A stretch of DNA of 64,000 bases. Origin: an uncultured Bacilli bacterium. Its GTDB lineage: Bacteria; Bacillota_I; Bacilli_A; RFN20; CAG-826. A program made the position numbers and the translations under genes. Location: assembly GCA_944327845.1 (NCBI GenBank), contig CALVHN010000003.1:1-64000 (forward strand), written 5' to 3'. Below are positions 8,228-17,009 of the stretch, in pieces. How positions within the stretch are numbered: the first letter of the stretch is position 1; each line of letters starts with the position of its first letter. The notes beneath the pieces were generated by a model. It saw nothing but the letters and a program-made list of their open reading frames with translations, ran no database searches and was not told the origin of the DNA.

Positions 8228-9604
8228 ATGTTTATGGCCTTACAAACATTAAATTCTCAACAAAAATTACGGCAACGCATATTAGAAAACTTAAAAGAAA
8301 TAATAACTGATAAAAGTTATTATAATTTGTTTTTTAAAGATACCTATATTTATGCTGTAGATGGTAATAGAATTATTGTTTGTTGTGATAATAATGTATC
8401 TTTAATTGAAGTTATAAAATATTCTGATATAATCACAGAAAAAATACGTGAAGCAACTGAGACTGATTTTTCTATCGAATTTGTTTCAAAAAAAGATTTA
8501 GAATCAAAAAATAAAAAAGATATTCTTGGTTCAACTTATACTCAACCATTTTTTAAGAACGCAAAATTAGAACCTTCTTTTACTTTTGATACTTTTGTTG
8601 TTGGTGAAGCTAATAACGACGCTACTCAAGCAGCTTATGTTATTTCAAGAAACCCAGGACAATTTTATAATCCATTATTTATTTTTGGCGATAGCGGCTT
8701 AGGAAAAACTCATTTATTAAATGCAATAGGAAACTATATAAAACATAAATTTGTTACTTTAAAAGTATTATGTATTGGTGCAAATGACTTTTTAACAGAA
8801 TATGTTTCTTATACAAGAGACACAAAAAATAAAGAGGATTTGCAAGGTTTTTTGAAAAGTTACGATGTTTTACTGCTTGATGATATTCAAATGTTAGAAG
8901 GAAGAATTAAAACTTTAGAATTCTTTTTTGATATATTTCAATATTTTATTCAAAATAAAAAACAAATAGTTTTAACTAGCGATAGAAAGCCTTCCGAACT
9001 TCAAGGAATAAGTGATAGATTGATAACTCGTTTTATGGACGGTTTAACTATTCAAATTACAAAACCTGATATTTCACTTATTGAAGACATTTTAAAAAAG
9101 AAAATTGAATTCAATAAAATGGATTTAAATTCTTTTGATAACGATGCAATCTCATTTATCGCTAATAATTTTCAAAATAACGTTCGAGAATTAAATGGTG
9201 CATTAACAAGAATTTTATTTTTTAATACATTAAACGGTATAACTCACGTCACATTAGAAACAGCTCAAAATGCATTAGCAGATTTAGTTAATGTTAAATC
9301 AAACAAAAATAAATCAAGTTTAACCCCAGAAACAATTATTTCAGTTGTTTCAAATTATTATCATCTTAGTAAATCTCAAATCACTGGAAAATTAAGAAGA
9401 GAAGATATAGCAATTGCTCGACATATTGCGATTTATTTAATTAGAACCTATCTTGATATACCTTATAAACAAATAGGTAAATATTTTTCTGATAAAGATC
9501 ATTCAACTGTCATGAGTAGTGTTAAAAAAGTGGAAAATAAGTTGAAAACAGACACACAGTATCAAGCAGTTATAAATGAAATAAAAGCTCGATTAAATCT
9601 ATAA
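8228..9604 (+). CDS. dnaA: Chromosomal replication initiator protein DnaA
   Basis: This 458-aa AAA+ initiator binds DnaA boxes and unwinds oriC. Domain I covers about residues 1-85. The ATPase domain has Walker A GDSGLGKT near 155-162 and Walker B LLLDDIQ near 218. The C-terminal DNA-binding domain contains DIAIARHIAIYL and the DHSTVMSSVKKVE signature. There is no SD. A TGATAATAT extended -10-like element (8215-8223) sits just before the first ATG, so transcription may begin between this ATG and a second in-frame ATG at 8234 (MALQTLNSQ). I keep 8228, but 8234 is equally plausible. DnaA boxes upstream suggest autoregulation. Confidence 0.97.
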   Translation: MFMALQTLNSQQKLRQRILENLKEIITDKSYYNLFFKDTYIYAVDGNRIIVCCDNNVSLIEVIKYSDIITEKIREATETDFSIEFVSKKDLESKNKKDILGSTYTQPFFKNAKLEPSFTFDTFVVGEANNDATQAAYVISRNPGQFYNPLFIFGDSGLGKTHLLNAIGNYIKHKFVTLKVLCIGANDFLTEYVSYTRDTKNKEDLQGFLKSYDVLLLDDIQMLEGRIKTLEFFFDIFQYFIQNKKQIVLTSDRKPSELQGISDRLITRFMDGLTIQITKPDISLIEDILKKKIEFNKMDLNSFDNDAISFIANNFQNNVRELNGALTRILFFNTLNGITHVTLETAQNALADLVNVKSNKNKSSLTPETIISVVSNYYHLSKSQITGKLRREDIAIARHIAIYLIRTYLDIPYKQIGKYFSDKDHSTVMSSVKKVENKLKTDTQYQAVINEIKARLNL

Positions 9605-9626
9605 AATTTCAATATTAGGAATTAAA

Positions 9627-9635
9627 TTTTCCACA
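9627..9635 (+). promoter_or_regulatory. DnaA box in the dnaA-dnaN spacer
   Basis: A TTTTCCACA match lies in the 97-bp spacer between dnaA and dnaN. It is identical to the majority box type in the main oriC cluster. It may help control dnaN or form part of a bipartite origin, as in Bacillus. Confidence 0.6.
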
Positions 9636-9701
9636 GTTTCCACTAATTAAACAGTGCTTATTATTATAAATATATTATTAAGAATAAGGAGATAAATTAT
9701 T

Positions 9702-10823
9702 ATGAATTTCACAATCAGTACACAAGAATTCTTAAAAACATTAAACATTGCAAATAAAGCATTTACACCTCGCCCAGTTAATCCGATTTATTCTAATTTT
9801 AAACTTGAAGTTGGAGAAAATGGATTAGATATAACTTCTTCAAACGGAGAATTATCTTTAATAACAAACATTCCTTTAATAAAAAATAATGTTCAAATTA
9901 TTCGTGATGTATTACCTGGAGCAATTTTAGTAAAAGGAGATAAATTAACTAAAATTATTACAAACCTTATTGATGAAGAAGTTACATTCCAAGTTTTAAT
10001 TGATAATATTGTTGAAATTAGAACAAAAAATTCTAAATATACTCTTAATTGCATTCGAGCTGATGAATATATGGATATTGATTTTAGTCTTGAAGGAACA
10101 AAAGTTACTTTAGATAGCAAGAAATTTATTGATGCAGTTACTCAGGTTGCATTCTGTGCTTCTCAAAAACAAACAAAATTAGCCCTTACAGGAATAAATT
10201 TAGAAAATAATGATGGCAATATATGCTTTACTGCAACCGATGGCTCTAGACTTGCTAAAACAACTATAGAAGCAAATACAAAAGATCGCTTTAATATTAA
10301 TGTTCCGGTTAAAACTATGGTTGAAGTTGCTAGAACTATTTTTAACGAAAGTGAAATTGACATGTATGTTGGAATAAGAAGAATCTGGTTTCAATTAGAT
10401 CACACATTACTTACTTCTACTCTAATTGAAGGTGATTATCCACGTACATCAAATATTATTCCAAAGAATTTTAGTGCTAAATTAGAAGTTAATTCTCAAG
10501 ATTTTTTAAATATATTAAACCGCGTTTCATCAATTACTGATGAAAGAGAAAATATAGTTGCTATTACTATGAATGAAATGAAAGTAACTGTATCAACAAA
10601 AGCTTCTCAAGTTGGATCAGCAAATGAAGTTTTAACTAATTTTAAGTATTCTGGAGAAGAATTAACAATGGCGTTTAATTGTGATTATGTATCAAGTGCA
10701 ATTAAAGCTTTAAAATCAGAAGATGTTGTTTTAAATTTTGTTGGCCAAATGAAGCCTTTTACAGTCTCTACAACAAACAATCCTGAAGTAATCCAATTAA
10801 TTACACCAGTTAGAATTTATTAA
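9702..10823 (+). CDS. dnaN: DNA polymerase III subunit beta (sliding clamp)
   Basis: This 373-aa protein has the three-domain clamp fold. It forms a homodimeric ring that tethers polymerase and other partners to DNA. Recognisable parts are the N-terminal MNFTISTQEFLKTL, the FTATDGSRLAK motif near residue 180, and the C-terminal VSTTNNPEVIQLITPVRI end, where the hydrophobic partner-binding pocket sits. The length is typical. A clear AAGGAG site precedes the ATG. It follows dnaA in the universal order, and the terminator-like hairpin at 10867-10899 follows it. Confidence 0.97.
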   Translation: MNFTISTQEFLKTLNIANKAFTPRPVNPIYSNFKLEVGENGLDITSSNGELSLITNIPLIKNNVQIIRDVLPGAILVKGDKLTKIITNLIDEEVTFQVLIDNIVEIRTKNSKYTLNCIRADEYMDIDFSLEGTKVTLDSKKFIDAVTQVAFCASQKQTKLALTGINLENNDGNICFTATDGSRLAKTTIEANTKDRFNINVPVKTMVEVARTIFNESEIDMYVGIRRIWFQLDHTLLTSTLIEGDYPRTSNIIPKNFSAKLEVNSQDFLNILNRVSSITDERENIVAITMNEMKVTVSTKASQVGSANEVLTNFKYSGEELTMAFNCDYVSSAIKALKSEDVVLNFVGQMKPFTVSTTNNPEVIQLITPVRIY

Positions 10824-10866
10824 GCGTTAAAGCGTGCTTAAAAGCGAATTATTCTTTAAATAAAAA

Positions 10867-10899
10867 ACCCTTTAATATATAATATTAAAGGGTGTTTTT
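10867..10899 (+). terminator. Terminator-like hairpin abutting yaaA
   Basis: A perfect 12-bp stem (10867-10878 with 10882-10893) and a 3-base loop are followed by GTTTTTA and then directly by the yaaA ATG at 10900. The 3' arm contains AAAGGG, the only SD-like sequence for yaaA. The hairpin could therefore both end the dnaN transcript and hide the yaaA ribosome site. Confidence 0.7.
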
Positions 10900-11124
10900 A
10901 TGTTTGAAGAAAAATATCAAAAAGTAAAGATAAAAACTGAGTATATTACCCTAGGGCAATTTTTAAAATACCAAGGAATTGTTTCAAGTGGTTTTGAAGC
11001 AAAAATTTTTATTAACGAAAATAAAATTTTTGTTAATGGTGTATTAACTAATGCTCGTGGTAAAAAACTTTATCCTCAAACAAAAATAAATATTAATAAC
11101 ACCATGTTCTTTGAAATAGATTAA
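10900..11124 (+). CDS. yaaA: S4-domain RNA-binding protein YaaA
   Basis: This 74-aa S4-fold protein is the small YaaA homologue found between dnaN and recF in Firmicutes. The S4 core reads ITLGQFLKYQGIVSSGFEAK followed by the strand with GVLTNARGKKLYP. It probably binds structured RNA; its precise role is not established, though relatives associate with ribosome assembly. The UAA stop shares one base with the recF start. Its ribosome site lies in the terminator-like stem just upstream, so expression may depend on that structure opening. Confidence 0.9.
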   Translation: MFEEKYQKVKIKTEYITLGQFLKYQGIVSSGFEAKIFINENKIFVNGVLTNARGKKLYPQTKININNTMFFEID

Positions 11125-12212
11125 TGATTGTAAAAAGTTTGGAACTAATTAATTTTAGAAATTTAAAAAAAGAGAAAGTTGAATTCCTAAAAGGTATAAA
11201 TTTTCTTTATGGAAATAACGGAAGTGGTAAAACATCGATTGCTGAAGGAATTTATTATCTATCTTCAATGAGAAGTTTTAGAACTTCTAAAGAAAATTTA
11301 TTAATTAATCAAGAATCGGATTATTTTCAAATTTTAGCTGAGATTTGCAATAATTTTGAAAAGAATAAGCTAATTATTACCTATGATTCAAAAGGGAAAC
11401 ACATCTTTTTAAATGGTAATAAAATTTCTAAAATTTCTGAGTTATTTCATTTAATTAATTGTCTTTATTTTATACCTAAAGATACCGAATTTTTTAAAGG
11501 TCCACCAAAAATTAGAAGAAACTTTATTAATATGAATATCTCTAAAATTGATACTGAGTATTTAAAATTATTAATGAATTATGAAAAACTTTTAAAAAGT
11601 AGATCTGATATTTTTAAAAAAGAAAAATTGGATTATAGATTAATTAATATTTTAACTAATCAAATGATTGAAATTAGTTATAAAATTTATCAAAAAAGAA
11701 AAAAGTATATTGAACAATTAAATACTGTTTTACCTACTGTTTTTAATAAAATAGTTGGGAAAACATATGGTAATATACATTTTAAATACTTATCTTTTAT
11801 TGATAATAAATTAAATTATAAAGAAATTGCTAAAGCAAAATATCAAGAATCTTTAGAGGAAGATAAAATAAAGAAAATTACAACAATTGGTATTCATAAA
11901 GAAGATTATGCATTATTTATTGATGACAATAATATTGGACTTTATGGATCTCAAGGAGAAAATAGATTAGCAATCTTATCTTTAAAATTATCTCCTTATT
12001 ATCTAATCGATAATAACAAACCAATTGTAATATTAGATGATGTTTTATCTGAACTTGATAATAACAATCAAAATAATCTACTTAATTTAATTAATGAATT
12101 TGAACAAGTTTTTATCACTTCTACAACAAAAATAAGTAATAAAAACATCAATTGTAATTATTTTAAATTAGAAAAAGGAAAAATTAATTTCGAAGGAGGA
12201 AATTATGAGTAA
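11124..12212 (+). CDS. recF: DNA replication and repair protein RecF
   Basis: This 362-aa SMC-like ATPase loads RecA at gaps together with RecO and RecR. The Walker A motif NGSGKTS falls near residues 33-39. A signature-like SQGENRLA lies near residue 275, and the Walker B with D-loop is VILDDVLSELD near 308-318. The length is typical. It overlaps yaaA by one base and gyrB by 8 bases. A GAAGGAGG site for gyrB lies in its last codons. Confidence 0.96.
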   Translation: MIVKSLELINFRNLKKEKVEFLKGINFLYGNNGSGKTSIAEGIYYLSSMRSFRTSKENLLINQESDYFQILAEICNNFEKNKLIITYDSKGKHIFLNGNKISKISELFHLINCLYFIPKDTEFFKGPPKIRRNFINMNISKIDTEYLKLLMNYEKLLKSRSDIFKKEKLDYRLINILTNQMIEISYKIYQKRKKYIEQLNTVLPTVFNKIVGKTYGNIHFKYLSFIDNKLNYKEIAKAKYQESLEEDKIKKITTIGIHKEDYALFIDDNNIGLYGSQGENRLAILSLKLSPYYLIDNNKPIVILDDVLSELDNNNQNNLLNLINEFEQVFITSTTKISNKNINCNYFKLEKGKINFEGGNYE

Positions 12213-14319
12213 AGAAAACACTGTTGAAGAAAAAGTTAACGAAACTCCACTTGATTCTTCTGATAAAAATGAAGAAGTTTTAGAAGATGGAGAAAATAAA
12301 GTTAATGAAAATATCAAAGGTGATGTTATTGAATTAAAAGAAGATGAAGTATATGGTAAAGGTGATACACATTATACCGGGGGAAGTATTGAAGTTTTAG
12401 AAGGACTTGAACCAGTTAGAAAAAGACCAGGCATGTATATTGGAACAACTTCATCTACTGGATTACATCATTTAATATGGGAAATTGTTGATAATGCAAT
12501 TGATGAAACTTTAGCTGGATATTGCGATACAATCGAAGTTATTTTAAATAATGATGGTAGTGTTACTGTTAAAGATAATGGACGTGGAATCCCAGTTGAT
12601 ATTGTTGGAAAAACCGGGTTAAGTGGTGTAGAAACTGTTTATACTGTTTTACATGCAGGTGGTAAATTTGGTGATGGTGGAGCTTATAAAGTAAGTGGAG
12701 GACTTCATGGAGTTGGTGCAAGTGTTGTCAACGCTTTATCAACTAAAGTTATTGTAAATGTTCATAAAGATGGTGGAATTTACGAGATTGTTTTTGAACA
12801 TGGTGGAAAAACAACAAAACCTTTAACAAGAATTGGAGATTGTACTGATAGTGGAACTAGTGTTACTTTTTATCCAGATCCAGAAATTTTTAAAGAAACA
12901 ACAACCTTTAATTATGAAACAGTTAAAAACCGTTTAAGACAAATGGCTTTCTTAAATAAAGGTGTAAAAATAATTTTAACCGATAAAAGAGATGATCCTG
13001 AAACAGTTGAAACTTTCTGCTATCAAGGTGGAATTAAAGAATATGTTCAATTCATAAATAGAAATTATCAAAAGGTTCATGATGATATAATTTATTGCGA
13101 AGGTGCACAAATTTTTGAAGAAAATGGTGTAGAAGAAACAATTTTAGTTGAAGTTGCTATGCAATATACAAAAGGTTATAACAACCAAATTCTTTCTTTC
13201 TGTAATAATGTTGCAACAGGAAATGGTGGAACACATGAAGAAGGTTTTACATTAGCTTTAACTAGAATTTTTAATAATTATGCTCGTGAATTTAAAGTTT
13301 TAAAAGATAATGATAAAGATAAATTTACTGCAGAAGATTGCAAAGAAGGATTAACTGCTATTATTTCTGTAAAACATCCTAATCCACAATATGAAGGACA
13401 AACAAAAGGAAAATTAGGAAATTTAGAAGTTAAAAAGATTACTTCAAATGTTGTTGGTGAACAATTAAATAAATATTTGTTAGAAAATAAACCAGAAGCA
13501 ACCGCAATTTGTGCTAAAATCCGCTCTTCTTATGAAGGAAGACTTGCAGCACGTGCAGCAAAAGAAAATATCCGCAGAAAAACAGGTTTAGAAATTACAA
13601 CTTTACCTGGAAAGTTAGCTGATTGTATTTCTAATAATCCTGAAGAATGCGAATTATTTATCGTCGAAGGTAATTCTGCAGGAGGTTCTGCAAAAGAAGG
13701 AAGAGATGTTAGAATTCAAGCTATTTTACCTTTAAGAGGAAAAATTTTAAACGTTCAAAAAGCACAAACACATAAAATATTTGATAATGCAGAAGTTGGC
13801 AATATGATTTCTGCGATCGGTGCTGGATATGGTGCTGAATTTGATATTTCAAAATCAAGATATCATAAGATTGTTATTATGACTGATGCTGATGTTGATG
13901 GTTCACATATTAGAATTTTGCTTTTAACTTTCTTTAATAGATTTATGAAACCATTAATTGAGCATGGATATGTTTATATTGCTCAACCTCCACTTTATAA
14001 AATTGGATATAAAAATAAATTTTATTATGCATATAGTGATGAACAACTTGATTTAATCAAGAAAACTCTAAACATTTCATCAAATGATATTAATAATAAG
14101 AAAGTTACTCAACAAAGATATAAAGGTCTTGGTGAAATGAATGCAACAGAACTTGAAGAAACAACAATGGATCCAACAAAGAGAAAAATGTTGCGTGTAA
14201 CAATTGAAGACGCTGCAGCAGCTGATCAAGTTTTTAATGATTTGATGGGTGAAGAAGTTGAACCAAGAAGTGAATTTATTAAGAAAAATGCTAAATTTGT
14301 TAAGAATTTGGATATTTAA
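12205..14319 (+). CDS. gyrB: DNA gyrase subunit B
   Basis: This 704-aa ATPase subunit of gyrase introduces negative supercoils with GyrA. The GHKL domain begins at GLEPVRKRPGMYIG (about residues 67-80) and contains EIVDNAIDE and DNGRGIPV. The Toprim domain has EGNSAGGSAKEGRD and the TDADVDG metal site, and PLRGKILNV is intact. Compared with typical GyrB, which begins 10-20 residues before VLEGLE, there is an extra N-terminal stretch of about 45-60 residues that is strongly acidic (Glu/Asp/Asn). The strong GAAGGAGG site before this ATG supports the long start. The gene sits 13 bp before gyrA. Confidence 0.97.
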   Translation: MSKENTVEEKVNETPLDSSDKNEEVLEDGENKVNENIKGDVIELKEDEVYGKGDTHYTGGSIEVLEGLEPVRKRPGMYIGTTSSTGLHHLIWEIVDNAIDETLAGYCDTIEVILNNDGSVTVKDNGRGIPVDIVGKTGLSGVETVYTVLHAGGKFGDGGAYKVSGGLHGVGASVVNALSTKVIVNVHKDGGIYEIVFEHGGKTTKPLTRIGDCTDSGTSVTFYPDPEIFKETTTFNYETVKNRLRQMAFLNKGVKIILTDKRDDPETVETFCYQGGIKEYVQFINRNYQKVHDDIIYCEGAQIFEENGVEETILVEVAMQYTKGYNNQILSFCNNVATGNGGTHEEGFTLALTRIFNNYAREFKVLKDNDKDKFTAEDCKEGLTAIISVKHPNPQYEGQTKGKLGNLEVKKITSNVVGEQLNKYLLENKPEATAICAKIRSSYEGRLAARAAKENIRRKTGLEITTLPGKLADCISNNPEECELFIVEGNSAGGSAKEGRDVRIQAILPLRGKILNVQKAQTHKIFDNAEVGNMISAIGAGYGAEFDISKSRYHKIVIMTDADVDGSHIRILLLTFFNRFMKPLIEHGYVYIAQPPLYKIGYKNKFYYAYSDEQLDLIKKTLNISSNDINNKKVTQQRYKGLGEMNATELEETTMDPTKRKMLRVTIEDAAAADQVFNDLMGEEVEPRSEFIKKNAKFVKNLDI

Positions 14320-14332
14320 GGAGGTTTTTTAA

Positions 14333-16903
14333 ATGGAAAACGAAAAGAAAATTGATGAAAATCAACAAGAAGAAGCAACACTTGAAGAAGAAAACGCTTC
14401 TTTAGAGTCAGGAATAACTGCTTCCTTAGAAAATGTTGAAATAGTTGGTGAAGTTCAACAATCGTTCTTGGATTATGCAATGTCTGTCATTATTTCAAGA
14501 GCAATTCCAGATGTTAAAGATGGTTTAAAACCTGTCACTAGAAGAATTATCTATGGTATGTATAATGGTGGTTATTCTAGCGATAAGCCTACTGTAAAAT
14601 GTACTAAAATTGTTGGTGAAGTTATGGGTAGATATCACCCACATGGTGACTCAGCAATTTATGAAGCTTTAGTAAGATTAGCTCAACCATTCTCAATGAG
14701 ATATCCTCTTGTCCAAGGACAAGGTAACTTTGGTAACGTCGATGGAGATGATGCAGCTGATGCTCGTTACACCGAAGCTAAAATGAATAAACTATCTTAT
14801 GAGATGGTAAAAGATTTAAAATATGAAACCGTTGATACAATGCCAACATATGATGGAAGTGAAGAAGAACCTACTGTTTTGCCATCTAAATTACCAAATT
14901 TATTAGTTAATGGAAGTGATGGTATTGCTGTTGGTATGGCTACAAAAATGCCTCCACATAATCTTGGAGAAGTTATTGATGGAATTAATGCTTATGTTCA
15001 TAATAAAGATATTTCAATTGAAGAATTAATGAAATATATTAAAGCTCCAGACTTTCCAACAAGTGGAATTTTATATGGATTAGGTGGAGTAAGAGACGCT
15101 TATTTAACAGGAAGAGGAACTTTTAAATTAAGAGCAAAAACTGAAATAATTCAACTCGAAAATGGAAAAAGTAAAATTATAGTTAGTGCAATTCCTTATC
15201 AAGTAAGAAAAGCTGATTTAGTTAAAAATATTGGTGAGTTAGCTAGAGAAAAAGTAATTGATGGAATTACATCGATTAAAGATTTTTCTAAAAGAGATAT
15301 TAGAATTGAAATTGAATTAAGAAGAGATGTTGAACCACAGGTAATTCTTAATAAATTATTTAAAGCGACACAACTTGAAATCTCTTTTGGTATTATTAAT
15401 TTATGCATTGTTGATGGTGTTCCAAAGATTTTAGGGTTAAAAGATATCCTTAAAAACTATGTTGATTTCCAATTAAGTATTATTAAAAGAAAGACAATAT
15501 ATTTAAAGAATCAAGATGAAGCAAGACTCCATTTAATTGATGCTTTATTAGTTGTAAGAGCTAATATTGATGATGTAATACAAATGGCAAAAGAATCTGA
15601 AAACCCAGCGATTTTTGGAGAAAAGCTTGCAAAAGCCTATAATTTTGATGAAAAACAAATTCAAGCAGTTGTTGCAATGACACTTGGAAGATTAACTAAT
15701 ATTGAATCTCAAAAATTAATTGACGAACAAAAAACATTAACTGATAACATAAATCGTTATATTAAGATTTTAGGCAGTGAAGAAGAACAAATTAAGATTT
15801 TACTTGACGAACTTGATCAACTTAAAAAGAAATTTAACGATCCAAGAAGAACTGAAATTTCAAATACTATTACATCAATGGATGATGAAGATTTAATCCC
15901 ACATGACGATATCGTTATTTGTTTAACCAAAAATGGTTATGTAAAACGTATGTCGACTTCTGAATTTAAAGCTCAAAATAGAGGTGGAGTTGGTGTTAAA
16001 GGTATGAGTATTTATAATGATGATTCAGTTATAAAAGTAGAATATGCTTCAACTCACGCTGATATCTTATTCTTCTCTTCAAAAGGACAAGTTTACCGTA
16101 AACGCGGATATGAAATAGTTGAAGCTAATAGATTAGGTAAAGGAATACCTTTAGTTAATTTATTAAATCTTGAAAAAGATGAAAACATTGTTTCAATTAT
16201 TTGCATTCAAGATAAAAATGAAGAACAAGAATATCAAGATAAATATCTATTCTTTGCAACTAAACAAGGTATTGTTAAAAGAACATCATTATCTGAATTT
16301 AAGAGAATTAATGTTAATGGTAAAAAAGCTCTTACTTTTAAAGAAGATGATTGTTTACTTGATGTTAAAGAGACAAATGGAGAAGCTAAAATCTTACTTG
16401 CAACAAAGGATGGTCAACTTTGTATGTTTGAAGAAACAGAAGTTAGAAGCATGGGAAGAAATGCAGCTGGTGTCATTGGAATGAATATTAAAGATAGTGA
16501 ACTTATCGGTGTTGCAACATCTTTAGAAGGCAATAAAGTACTTGTTTTAAGTGAAAATGGATTAGGAAAATATTCTGATATTGAAGAATATCGTTTAACT
16601 CATAGAGGTTCTTCAGGCGTTAAAACAATGAAGATTAATGATAAAACAGGTAAAATTATTACAATGAAAGTTGTTAATGGTGATGAAGATTATTTAGCTA
16701 TTAAAACAAACGGAGTAATTATTAGAAGTTCATTAACACAATTAAGAGAAATTGGAAGAAATACTTCAGGAGTTAAAATGGTTAATCTTCAAAACGATGA
16801 AAAAGTCTCATCTTGTGCTATTCTTCCAAAAGAGGAAGATGAAGAAACTTCATTAGAAGAAAACACAAATGAAGAAAACAAAAATTCTAATCAAGAGGAA
16901 TAA
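14333..16903 (+). CDS. gyrA: DNA gyrase subunit A
   Basis: This 856-aa subunit breaks and rejoins DNA. The catalytic Tyr is at about residue 146 in ADARYTEAKM. The quinolone-determining region reads HPHGDSAIYEALVR, with Ser and Glu at the key positions. The C-terminal pinwheel carries a GyrA box (QNRGGVGVKG near 552), which makes this GyrA and not ParC. The first 35-40 residues and the last 25 or so are highly acidic extensions. GGAGG precedes the ATG. The stop codon lies in the loop of a long hairpin (16884-16920). Confidence 0.97.
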   Translation: MENEKKIDENQQEEATLEEENASLESGITASLENVEIVGEVQQSFLDYAMSVIISRAIPDVKDGLKPVTRRIIYGMYNGGYSSDKPTVKCTKIVGEVMGRYHPHGDSAIYEALVRLAQPFSMRYPLVQGQGNFGNVDGDDAADARYTEAKMNKLSYEMVKDLKYETVDTMPTYDGSEEEPTVLPSKLPNLLVNGSDGIAVGMATKMPPHNLGEVIDGINAYVHNKDISIEELMKYIKAPDFPTSGILYGLGGVRDAYLTGRGTFKLRAKTEIIQLENGKSKIIVSAIPYQVRKADLVKNIGELAREKVIDGITSIKDFSKRDIRIEIELRRDVEPQVILNKLFKATQLEISFGIINLCIVDGVPKILGLKDILKNYVDFQLSIIKRKTIYLKNQDEARLHLIDALLVVRANIDDVIQMAKESENPAIFGEKLAKAYNFDEKQIQAVVAMTLGRLTNIESQKLIDEQKTLTDNINRYIKILGSEEEQIKILLDELDQLKKKFNDPRRTEISNTITSMDDEDLIPHDDIVICLTKNGYVKRMSTSEFKAQNRGGVGVKGMSIYNDDSVIKVEYASTHADILFFSSKGQVYRKRGYEIVEANRLGKGIPLVNLLNLEKDENIVSIICIQDKNEEQEYQDKYLFFATKQGIVKRTSLSEFKRINVNGKKALTFKEDDCLLDVKETNGEAKILLATKDGQLCMFEETEVRSMGRNAAGVIGMNIKDSELIGVATSLEGNKVLVLSENGLGKYSDIEEYRLTHRGSSGVKTMKINDKTGKIITMKVVNGDEDYLAIKTNGVIIRSSLTQLREIGRNTSGVKMVNLQNDEKVSSCAILPKEEDEETSLEENTNEENKNSNQEE

Positions 16904-16937
16904 AGACTCTTGATTAGAATAAAAAACTATTGTTTTT
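16884..16937 (+). terminator. Hairpin over the gyrA stop codon
   Basis: A perfect 14-bp inverted repeat (16884-16897 with 16907-16920) encloses a 9-base loop that contains the UAA stop. A shorter A/T stem and TTTTT follow at 16921-16937. The T run is not immediately after the long stem, so this is either a two-part terminator or a 3'-end stabilising structure. Confidence 0.6.
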
Positions 16938-17009
16938 CCACATGAATTTATTAAATAAGTAATTAACAAAGATAAAAAGTTTTATAATCATAAAATTAAA
17001 GGAGAATTT

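Noticed and set aside
16170-16484. Second-frame 104-aa protein inside gyrA
   Set aside because: It is a Lys/Leu-rich shadow frame of gyrA without family features.
16934-16942. DnaA box after gyrA as part of a second origin
   Set aside because: It is a single isolated TTTTCCACA in AT-rich DNA, with no cluster, so chance is the simpler explanation.
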